A DNA stretch of 64,000 bases from the NCBI GenBank assembly GCA_041165405.1, contig JBEANL010000003.1, positions 1 through 64,000 on the forward strand, given 5' to 3'. This document shows, piece by piece, positions 57,483 through 64,000 of the stretch. Below the pieces are notes generated by a model. It was not told the DNA's origin and ran no database searches. It worked only from the letters and a program-made list of their open reading frames with translations. The translations under genes were made by a program, and so were the position numbers. This stretch comes from Methylopumilus sp009926035. GTDB lineage: Bacteria; Pseudomonadota; Gammaproteobacteria; Burkholderiales; Methylophilaceae. Position 1 is the first letter of the stretch. Each line of letters begins with the position of its first letter.

Positions 57483-57849
57483 TTTCGCCTTTAGCTTCTC
57501 TTTCGTAATAATCTCTTACAGTTGACATATCGTGGTCTCTTGCCCACGTAATAATTTCGTCAAGCGCTGATGCGCCGATTTGACCAATTTGAGTATGAAT
57601 ACCAGCCTGCTCTCTAATGATCAAAAGCCCTGGAATTTTATCAACCTGGAAATACTCACCAATTTCTGGATCAGCTTCAATATCTACCATACCAAATACA
57701 ATATCTTTATTTTTGTCCGAAGCCGCCTCAAATACAGGGCTAAATTCAACGCAAGGCTCACACCAAGGCGCCCAAAAATCAACAATCACAAAATCATTTT
57801 CTTCGATTGTTTTTTTAAAGTTCTTTTTTGTAAGCTTGACTGTTGCCAT
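57460..57849 (-). CDS. Thioredoxin-like protein with WCEPC site
   Basis: 129 residues. Thioredoxin fold with active site FWAPWCEPC (Cys30, Cys33); the middle Gly of the canonical WCGPC is Glu. VDIEADPEIGEYFQVDKIPGLLI gives the cis-Pro loop. A C-terminal extension of about 25 charged residues goes beyond the normal thioredoxin. Cytosolic; disulfide reduction likely, partner unknown. Confidence 0.9.
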   Translation of the reverse strand: MATVKLTKKNFKKTIEENDFVIVDFWAPWCEPCVEFSPVFEAASDKNKDIVFGMVDIEADPEIGEYFQVDKIPGLLIIREQAGIHTQIGQIGASALDEIITWARDHDMSTVRDYYEREAKGEIKVAREK

Positions 57850-57879
57850 CTGATATCCCAGTTGTGTTCGGTTAAAAAA

Positions 57880-58476
57880 CTATAACGACTGCTCACCCCA
57901 TTGATTGGTATAAAAAATCTCTCTTAAGGGCTTACGCTTTCTAGCTTCTTTTTCTTTAACTAACGCTTCAGCACTAATTTTTTCTACAGCGAGTGGGTAG
58001 CCAATCGCAATAAAAGACATTAAATCATACTGGCTTGGAATTTGAAATAATTGTCTAGATTTTTCAACATCAAATCCGCCCATTTGATGAGCCACTAACC
58101 CTATACTTGTAGCCTGAAGACAGATATTTTCACAAGCAGCTCCCGTATCATACTGGTTCCATCGATTAGGTTTTTGATTATTCGAGAAGCTTTGACGGGC
58201 GCAAGCCAAAATTAAAATAGATGCATCCATAGCCCAATTTTGATTGCCCACAGATAAGCAATTAAGCGCTTGCGTCCAGGAAGTCGCATCTTTCTTATGA
58301 AATGTAATAAATTGCCAAGGCTGATCTCCCATGCATGAAGGGCTCCATCTTGCAGCCTCCATAAGCGATAAAAACGATTCTTGAGAGACTAGCTGATCAG
58401 GATCATAAGCTCTAGAGCTCCATCTATCGCTTATAATTGAATGGATAGGTTGTTCAGTAATGGCTGGTTTTTTCAT
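57880..58476 (-). CDS. Nitroreductase-family FMN oxidoreductase
   Basis: 198 residues from ATG 58476 (MKKPAITEQPIHSIISDRWSSRAYD), the family-like N-terminus; a longer frame to 58560 would add residues overlapping the psiE-like gene. FMN contacts RWSSRAYD and AARWSPSCMGDQPWQFI; AACENICLQATSIGL and IAIGYPL in the C-terminal half. Substrate unknown. Confidence 0.9.
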   Translation of the reverse strand: MKKPAITEQPIHSIISDRWSSRAYDPDQLVSQESFLSLMEAARWSPSCMGDQPWQFITFHKKDATSWTQALNCLSVGNQNWAMDASILILACARQSFSNNQKPNRWNQYDTGAACENICLQATSIGLVAHQMGGFDVEKSRQLFQIPSQYDLMSFIAIGYPLAVEKISAEALVKEKEARKRKPLREIFYTNQWGEQSL

Positions 58477-58558
58477 TAAGAGAGCTATCTTTATGTTTAA
58501 AGTTGTCTCTATAATAAAGATAGTTTTCACTTCGTTCAAATTAAATAATAAGGATTCC

Positions 58559-59029
58559 ATGATGATTCAAACTGAACTTCCTTCCGAATTCAAAGGTATT
58601 AATCAATTTGCTATTAAAGCAATGCTTTATTTAAATGGATTCGCCCATATTATTATTGGCCTTGCTTTAGCGACGTCGATTATTATGTTCACTTGGCTTT
58701 TCTTTAATGAAATCAATACCGCTGCGAATGCGCACAATCTGATTCATGGCTTTATTCATGCACTAGGCACTTTAATGCTTCTTTGGTCGATATCGGCCCT
58801 TATTTCTGCCGAAATGCGCTACCTCAATGGAAGTAAATTAGAAGTTGAAACCTTTATTGAAGTTGTGATGGTACTTTTCCTTAGAAAACTCATTGTGCTT
58901 CCTGTGCAAGATTCAACACCAACATTTGAAGAGGTCGGTATTTGGGTTGGAGGTGCTTTTTTAATTGGCTTACTTTATATTTTAGTGATCCGTTTTAAAA
59001 CAACAATTTCTGATCCTAAAAGAAAATAA
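58559..59029 (+). CDS. PsiE-family membrane protein
   Basis: 156 residues from ATG 58559, preceded by AAGGA; an upstream in-frame ATG at 58460 would overlap the divergent nitroreductase start. Four hydrophobic helices; the segment ALGTLMLLWSISALISAEMRYL and FIEVVMVLFLRKLIVL match phosphate-starvation-inducible PsiE-like proteins. Function unknown. Followed 8 bases later by tadA. Confidence 0.8.
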   Translation: MMIQTELPSEFKGINQFAIKAMLYLNGFAHIIIGLALATSIIMFTWLFFNEINTAANAHNLIHGFIHALGTLMLLWSISALISAEMRYLNGSKLEVETFIEVVMVLFLRKLIVLPVQDSTPTFEEVGIWVGGAFLIGLLYILVIRFKTTISDPKRK

Positions 59030-59037
59030 ACTGCTTC

Positions 59038-59499
59038 ATGACAGATGAAGATCTTAAGTTTATGAAACTAGCATTAGGGCTAGCAAAAAAAGCTGAGTTA
59101 AAAAATGAAGTGCCTGTAGGCGCTCTGATTGTTCAGAATGGCGAAATAATAGGTCAAGGTATGAATACATCCATTAGTGATCATGACCCTACTTCACACG
59201 CCGAAATCAATGCCATCAGAGAAGCCGCTAAGTCTATCAAAAATTACAGGCTAAAAGATTGCGCGATTTACGTGACATTAGAGCCTTGCGCTATGTGCGT
59301 TGGCGCAATTCAACACGCCCGTATTGATAAAATTATCTATGGGGCTCCTGATCCAAAAACTGGCGCTTGCGGAAGTATGATTGATTTAATCAGCGTTAAA
59401 GAAATTAATCATCATGCAGAAGCTATAGGTGGCATCTTAGAAAAAGAATGCGGTCAAATACTAAAAGATTTCTTTCTTTCAAAAAGAAAAAAGCCGTAG
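59038..59499 (+). CDS. tadA: tRNA-specific adenosine deaminase TadA
   Basis: 153 residues. Zinc and catalytic motifs HAEINAIREA and PCAMCVGAIQHAR; SHAE precedes the catalytic Glu. Converts A34 to inosine in tRNA-Arg(ACG). The stop codon lies inside the left arm of the downstream terminator. Confidence 0.96.
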   Translation: MTDEDLKFMKLALGLAKKAELKNEVPVGALIVQNGEIIGQGMNTSISDHDPTSHAEINAIREAAKSIKNYRLKDCAIYVTLEPCAMCVGAIQHARIDKIIYGAPDPKTGACGSMIDLISVKEINHHAEAIGGILEKECGQILKDFFLSKRKKP

Positions 59500-59518
59500 A
59501 AAACTACGGCTTTTTTTA
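59486..59518. terminator. Bidirectional terminator for tadA and the BI-1 gene
   Basis: AAAAAAGCCGTAG / CTACGGCTTTTTTT with loop AAAA. It overlaps the tadA stop and lies 15 bases past the stop of the convergent BI-1 family gene. Confidence 0.92.
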
Positions 59519-59532
59519 TTTCAATCAAACGA

Positions 59533-60216
59533 TTAGTCTCTGTTGCCTAAAATAGCCATTAATAACTGAAGTAAATTAACAAACAAATTATAGATATTCA
59601 TATAAAGCGCCAAAGTTGCCATGATGTAGTTTGTTTCTCCGCCATTCACAATTCGACTTACGTCATAAAGGATGAATCCAGAAAATAATAAGACTGCAAC
59701 GCCAGATAATGCTAAAGCCATGGCAGGAACTTGGAAAAATAAATTAGCAAGGGAGGCTAAGATGAGAAGGATGATACCAATCATCAAAAATTTGCCCATA
59801 AAGCTAAAATCTTTTTTAGTGGTGGTAGCGATCGTCGCTAAAGTTAAAAATATAGCTGCTGTGCCACCTGCAGCAAGACCAACGATTTGAGCACCATTAC
59901 TTAAATTAAACGCTACTTGAAGAATTGGACCTAACATCACACCTAAGAACAAAGTCAGTGCTAATAATAAAACAACACCTAGACTATTGTTACGATTTGC
60001 TTGAATCGCAAAAAATAAACCAAACATACCGGCCATCAACATAATGGCAAACATAATAGGATGTTGTTGAGCAAATAAAAAGTTCATGCTCATACCTATG
60101 TAAGCGCCAATTGTTGTTGGGATCAGAGATAAACCAAGTAAAGCATAAGTATTTCTTAGTACTTTATTTGTCGCTAGTGTTGATTGCGACTGGCTTTCAA
60201 TTCTTACATTTTCCAT
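59533..60216 (-). CDS. Bax inhibitor-1 / YccA-family membrane protein
   Basis: 227 residues, seven helices, no signal peptide. Signatures LRNTYALLGLSLIPTTIGAYIG, LFSGFILYDVSRIV and LYMNIYNLFVNLLQLL; YDVSRIV corresponds to the conserved D of the BI-1 pore. E. coli YccA modulates FtsH protease. Confidence 0.95.
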   Translation of the reverse strand: MENVRIESQSQSTLATNKVLRNTYALLGLSLIPTTIGAYIGMSMNFLFAQQHPIMFAIMLMAGMFGLFFAIQANRNNSLGVVLLLALTLFLGVMLGPILQVAFNLSNGAQIVGLAAGGTAAIFLTLATIATTTKKDFSFMGKFLMIGIILLILASLANLFFQVPAMALALSGVAVLLFSGFILYDVSRIVNGGETNYIMATLALYMNIYNLFVNLLQLLMAILGNRD

Positions 60217-60297
60217 ATTTTTTCCTCTTAGAAGTTTTTAATACTTTGTTTAGATTATAGAACCTATCAAATAGTTTCAATATTCATTTGCATTATT

Positions 60298-61317
60298 TTA
60301 CATAGTTATAATTTGACTTGTCATATCTTTGAAACCTTTTTCTTGGCTGATTTTTAAGGCTTCAGTAGGTTCTTTAGCGCCTTTCATCGAAAGAAGTCTT
60401 GTAATGCTTTCAGATGACATTTTCCACTCTAGATCAAACAAGACCTCATCAACCAGTTGAGGGCTGTTACATAACAAAACCATATCGCATCCAGCTTCGA
60501 GCGCCTTTAAAATCCTATCTTTCATTTCACCACCAAGTATCGCACCTTTCATACTCATATCATCACTAAAAATGGCGCCTTTAAAATGAAACTTTTCTCT
60601 TAATTGATCTTTAAGCCAGAAACTTGAAAATCCTGCTGGATGTTTATCTACCTCAGAATAAAGGACGTGGGATGGCATAACTGCATTTAATCCATGCTTG
60701 ATCAATGCGATAAAAATACTCATATCTTTAGATGCAATCTCATCAAATGTTCTTTCGTCTTCAGAAATACTTAAATGTGAGTCAGTCTTAATATACCCAT
60801 GCCCTGGAAAGTGTTTTCCAACCCCATGCATACCGCCATCTTTTAAGCCTTCTAAAAGACTCGATGCCAAAGCCTTGATCGCTTCAATATCACCATGAAA
60901 AGCTCTATCTCGAATCACGGTACTTTCGCTGTAATCAATATCTAAAACTGGCGTAAAACTAAAGTCAATATCAAATACTCTTAATTCAGTAGCAATGATT
61001 TGGCCAATTAAAAAAGCTAAATGATTAGCTCTTTTAGGATCTTTATCCCAAACTTCTCCTAACTTTCTCATAGCAGGAATGATCGTAAAGCCCTCTCTAA
61101 ATCTTTGTACACGACCACCTTCATGATCTACAGCAATTAAAAAATCATGGCCTCTTATTTTTCTAATAGCATCCGTTAAAGTTTTTAATTGGACGGTATC
61201 TTTGTAATTTCTTGTAAATAAGATAAGTCCGCCTACCATCGGATGCATGATTCTTTTGATATCCTCATCGTTCAATGTGAGACCTTCCACATCAATCATT
61301 AATGGGCCAATCGTCAT
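60298..61317 (-). CDS. nagZ: Beta-N-acetylhexosaminidase NagZ
   Basis: 339 residues, glycoside hydrolase family 3. KHFPGHG and DSHLSISEDERTF (catalytic His/Asp loop), FSDDMSMKGA with the nucleophile Asp. Cleaves GlcNAc from recycled muropeptides in the cytoplasm. Near an L,D-transpeptidase gene, both cell-wall functions. Confidence 0.97.
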   Translation of the reverse strand: MTIGPLMIDVEGLTLNDEDIKRIMHPMVGGLILFTRNYKDTVQLKTLTDAIRKIRGHDFLIAVDHEGGRVQRFREGFTIIPAMRKLGEVWDKDPKRANHLAFLIGQIIATELRVFDIDFSFTPVLDIDYSESTVIRDRAFHGDIEAIKALASSLLEGLKDGGMHGVGKHFPGHGYIKTDSHLSISEDERTFDEIASKDMSIFIALIKHGLNAVMPSHVLYSEVDKHPAGFSSFWLKDQLREKFHFKGAIFSDDMSMKGAILGGEMKDRILKALEAGCDMVLLCNSPQLVDEVLFDLEWKMSSESITRLLSMKGAKEPTEALKISQEKGFKDMTSQIITM

Positions 61318-61338
61318 TTAGGTTCAATCTTATTCATA

Positions 61339-62037
61339 TTATTTAAAAACAAAAGGATTGAAATTAGTGCGCGTATCAAAATAATCTATATTTTCTTTCT
61401 TTTTAAGAAAAGCAATAATTTTATAAATGACTGGTGTAAATAATACTTCGATTAATGTTTTAGCAAAAAATTGTGCCATAACAACAAGAATCAATTTGTC
61501 ATTTGGAATCACACCGCTGTTATAGAAGGCCAATGGATAGAACAAAACAGAATCGATCGCTTCACCTGCGATAGTTGATCCAATCGTGCGACTCCATAAA
61601 TATTTACCCTTGGTCATGATTTTCATTTTTGCCAATACAAAAGAATTCGCAAACTCACCTGCTGCAAAAGCAATTAAGCTCGCTAGAGACACTCGCCAAG
61701 CTGAACCAAAAGCAACTTCATAAGCCTCTTGATTATGCCAATAGGGTGCGGGTGGCAATGCAACAATCATCCAAGCCATAAAAGATGCAAAAGCAAGCGC
61801 AGAAAATCCTGCCCATATCACTCTTCTCGATGCCGCATACCCATAAACCTCAGTTAGGATATCCCCGAAAATAAATGAGATAGGGAAAAATAAAACACCC
61901 GCACCAAAAGTCAAGATGCCAAAAAATGGAATGTCCACTTGGGAAATTTTTGCAGGTCCAATCAAATTAGATGTAATCAATACTGTGACAAATGCTGCCA
62001 TGACTAGGTCGTAATATCGGTATTGATTTTTATGCAT
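61339..62037 (-). CDS. Queuosine precursor transporter (YhhQ family)
   Basis: 232 residues, six helices. Blocks SNLIGPAKISQV, FGDILTEVYGYAASRRVIW and TIGSTIAGEAIDSVLFYPLAF mark the vitamin-like preQ transport family. Supplies preQ0/preQ1 for tRNA queuosine. Confidence 0.93.
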   Translation of the reverse strand: MHKNQYRYYDLVMAAFVTVLITSNLIGPAKISQVDIPFFGILTFGAGVLFFPISFIFGDILTEVYGYAASRRVIWAGFSALAFASFMAWMIVALPPAPYWHNQEAYEVAFGSAWRVSLASLIAFAAGEFANSFVLAKMKIMTKGKYLWSRTIGSTIAGEAIDSVLFYPLAFYNSGVIPNDKLILVVMAQFFAKTLIEVLFTPVIYKIIAFLKKKENIDYFDTRTNFNPFVFK

Positions 62038-62038
62038 A

Positions 62039-62521
62039 TTAGACTTCAGTGATCAAGACATGATCACCGACATTAATTTGATCAAATAAATCGATGATGT
62101 CATAGTTATCCATACGAATGCATCCATGTGATTTGGGCTCGCCCAAATGAGCCAGGTCGTGAGTTCCATGGATGTAAATAAAACGCTGCATTGTATCTTG
62201 ATTACCTAGACGATTAAATCCAACCTCGAGACCAGAAAGCCACAGTATGCGAGTTAAAATCCAATCCTCTTTGGAGTTAGAGACTGACATTGTTGGATTC
62301 CATATTTTTCCTGTAAGTCTTCGCGCAACAAACTGCGCGAATAAAGGTGCTCCTTTGCCAATTTTTGCGCGCACAATATGTTGACCTAAAGGCGTACAAA
62401 AACTGCCTTTATTTTGCCCCGCACCTTTTTCTGCAGTAGAAATCACAAATGATTTTACCCATATATTATCGTCTTGATAAACATGAAGTTTTTGTTCTTT
62501 GATTGAAATTCTAATATGCAT
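62039..62521 (-). CDS. L,D-transpeptidase (YkuD domain)
   Basis: 160 residues. Catalytic motif HGTHDLAHLGEPKSHGCIRMDNYD with the Cys and upstream His. No signal peptide at the N-terminus (MHIRISIKEQKLHVYQ), so export route is unclear. Lies 9 bases from rlmD. Confidence 0.93.
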   Translation of the reverse strand: MHIRISIKEQKLHVYQDDNIWVKSFVISTAEKGAGQNKGSFCTPLGQHIVRAKIGKGAPLFAQFVARRLTGKIWNPTMSVSNSKEDWILTRILWLSGLEVGFNRLGNQDTMQRFIYIHGTHDLAHLGEPKSHGCIRMDNYDIIDLFDQINVGDHVLITEV

Positions 62522-62530
62522 AATTAATTC

Positions 62531-63868
62531 TTAAGATGCCGTTTTTACAAATAATGCAATAGATTCGACATGCGATGTATGTGGAAACATATTTACAATA
62601 CCAGCTTTATCTAATTTATAACCCTTCTCATTTACTAATATTTGAGCGTCTCTAGCCAATGTGGCTGGGTTACAAGATACATACACAATGACTGAAGGAT
62701 TAATATCTTCATCAATGAGCTGAACTAATTGAAACGCCCCATCTCTCGGAGGATCAATCAGCCATTTATTTGCATGGCCCAATTTTAATAATGCTTCTTT
62801 AGTAATTTCAAATAAATTAATGCATTGATATTCCACAAAATCATTTAAATGATTTTCATCTCGACATTGTTTTGCTCTTTCTATCAGTGACGCTGAGCCT
62901 TCGATACCAGTAACTTTTGCACCGCTAGTTGCAATAGGTAATGTGAAATTTCCTAGCCCACAGAAAAAATCAAAAATACATTCATCTTTTGATGGCTTTA
63001 ATAGACTCATCGCTCTTCTGACTAATACTTGATTAATAAAAGGATTAATTTGTGTAAAGTCATAAGGCATAAAACTAAACTGTAGGCCGAATTCTTTTAG
63101 AGCATAAGAAAGCTTCATGTCATCTTTCTTTGATAATGGCTTTACTGTTTCAGGACCTTTAGATTGCGTCCAAAATTGCACAGGATATTGATTTGAGAAT
63201 GCATTTAAAAGCGCTTCATCGCTTACATCTAGCTTTTCTAAAATTCTTAATACCAAGACTAAATGTTTTTGATCTGCTGCGAATTCAATCTGAGGTATTT
63301 TATCTTTGATAGAAAGCTGAGTCATCAAATCTTGAAGTGGGGGCAGGATATCAGAGAGATTTTTAGGTAATACTTCGCAACTAGAAATATCAGCAATAAA
63401 ATGTGTTCTTTTTTCATTAAATCCCACAAGCGCTTTATTTTTCTTAACGACAAATTTAACCCTGAGTCGGCCTTTGTATCGATAATGCCAGGAGGGGCCT
63501 ACAAGTGGCGTCAAGATTGTTTCGGGTTTAACCTTACCAATTCTGGATAAAGTATTTTCAAATACTCTTTGCTTGGCTGCAATTTGCGCTTGAAACTCAA
63601 AATGCTGCATAGAACAACCGCCGCATCGATTAAAGTGATCGCATTTAGGCTTGACTCTTAGATTGGATTGTCGAATCACTCTATGCGTAAAAGCAATTTC
63701 ATAGCTTGACTTTTTCACATAAGACTCGCACTCAACAAGCTCGCCTTGAAGTGCACCTTCTACAAAAATAGCTTTACCATCAATGTGAGTGACGCCCCTA
63801 CCCTCTTGATCAATATTTTCTATTGTGGCGAGTAATAATTTTTTTTTAAATTTAATGTCGTCTTGCAT
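62531..63868 (-). CDS. rlmD: 23S rRNA (uracil-1939-C5)-methyltransferase RlmD
   Basis: 445 residues. TRAM domain (~5-65), Cys cluster CDHFNRCGGCSMQHF for a 4Fe-4S group, SAM domain FDFFCGLGNFTLPIA, catalytic VSCNPATLARD and DPPRDGA. Methylates U1939. Confidence 0.97.
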   Translation of the reverse strand: MQDDIKFKKKLLLATIENIDQEGRGVTHIDGKAIFVEGALQGELVECESYVKKSSYEIAFTHRVIRQSNLRVKPKCDHFNRCGGCSMQHFEFQAQIAAKQRVFENTLSRIGKVKPETILTPLVGPSWHYRYKGRLRVKFVVKKNKALVGFNEKRTHFIADISSCEVLPKNLSDILPPLQDLMTQLSIKDKIPQIEFAADQKHLVLVLRILEKLDVSDEALLNAFSNQYPVQFWTQSKGPETVKPLSKKDDMKLSYALKEFGLQFSFMPYDFTQINPFINQVLVRRAMSLLKPSKDECIFDFFCGLGNFTLPIATSGAKVTGIEGSASLIERAKQCRDENHLNDFVEYQCINLFEITKEALLKLGHANKWLIDPPRDGAFQLVQLIDEDINPSVIVYVSCNPATLARDAQILVNEKGYKLDKAGIVNMFPHTSHVESIALFVKTAS

Positions 63869-63878
63869 TTAGGAAGAC

Positions 63879-64000
63879 TTAAGATTTCCAAGCGGACAAA
63901 AACTGATCCCAATAATCTTTTTGATATTCTTGAATTGTATTTTTAACTAAATTAATTTCAGCATCATATTCATTTTGATTAAGATGGCCTCGGATTAATT
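63879..64000 (-). CDS. C-terminal end of an unidentified gene, cut by window edge
   Basis: The last 39 codons, stop TAA at 63879-63881, ten bases before the rlmD start. Visible peptide: GHLNQNEYDAEINLVKNTI followed by a Tyr/Trp-rich end (YWDQFLSAWKS). Too little to name. Confidence 0.65.
   Translation of the reverse strand, partial: LIRGHLNQNEYDAEINLVKNTIQEYQKDYWDQFLSAWKS

Overview
The window is AT-rich, densely packed bacterial DNA with short intergenic gaps. It looks like a streamlined freshwater or marine betaproteobacterium of the Methylophilaceae (OM43 / 'Candidatus Methylopumilus' type). Support for this comes from a PQQ precursor peptide (methylotroph cofactor), two proton-pump rhodopsins with carotenoid genes, a betaproteobacterial nuo operon ending in a DUF2818 gene, and protein sequences of betaproteobacterial type. 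The assignment is an inference from gene content; no 16S rRNA gene is present.

Layout. 1-8.7 kb is a light and oxidative-stress block: phytoene desaturase (cut by the left edge), a prenyl synthase, a xanthorhodopsin-like rhodopsin and a green-type proteorhodopsin, all on the minus strand. They are followed by msrA, an alternative oxidase with a Cys-rich partner, a divergent DASH-type cryptochrome/photolyase, and msrPQ for periplasmic methionine sulfoxide repair. 8.7-17.7 kb is an accessory region of small secreted or membrane proteins and short gene modules: aqpS-like/arsC, mtnA/aldolase, three tiny membrane proteins, an FAD oxidoreductase and hsp20. Five degenerate copies of one 55-80 bp direct repeat separate these modules. 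The last copy lies directly 5' of an intact tRNA-Lys(CTT), and another carries a decayed 5' half of the same tRNA.

17.7-29.5 kb holds a Gfo/Idh/MocA oxidoreductase, pqqA, an SpmA-SpmB-like membrane protein, and the translation cluster thrS-infC-rpmI-rplT-pheS-pheT-ihfA-merR, with tRNA-Pro and tRNA-Val at its ends. 29.5-45 kb is the complete 14-gene NADH dehydrogenase I operon (nuoA-N) plus DUF2818 and an SDR-type gene. 45-52.5 kb carries secG, tpiA, recJ, an rpfE-like gene, four tRNAs, pgsA, uvrC, a tautomerase and a uracil-DNA glycosylase. 52.5-64 kb carries rlmJ, purB, wrbA, surE, nlpD, thioredoxin, nitroreductase, psiE-like, tadA, a BI-1 protein, nagZ, yhhQ, an L,D-transpeptidase and rlmD, and ends in a cut gene.

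How it fits together: light-driven proton pumping, complex I and a non-pumping quinol oxidase give flexible control of proton motive force and quinone redox state. The Msr enzymes and photolyase deal with light-linked damage. No integrase, transposase, prophage or CRISPR array was found. The strongest candidate for something undescribed is the repeat-bounded cassette array next to tRNA-Lys. Other points of interest are the closed antenna window of the xantho-like rhodopsin, non-canonical start codons (infC, the MerR gene), several small genes that are easily missed, and a secreted protein built from two identical 24-residue repeats.
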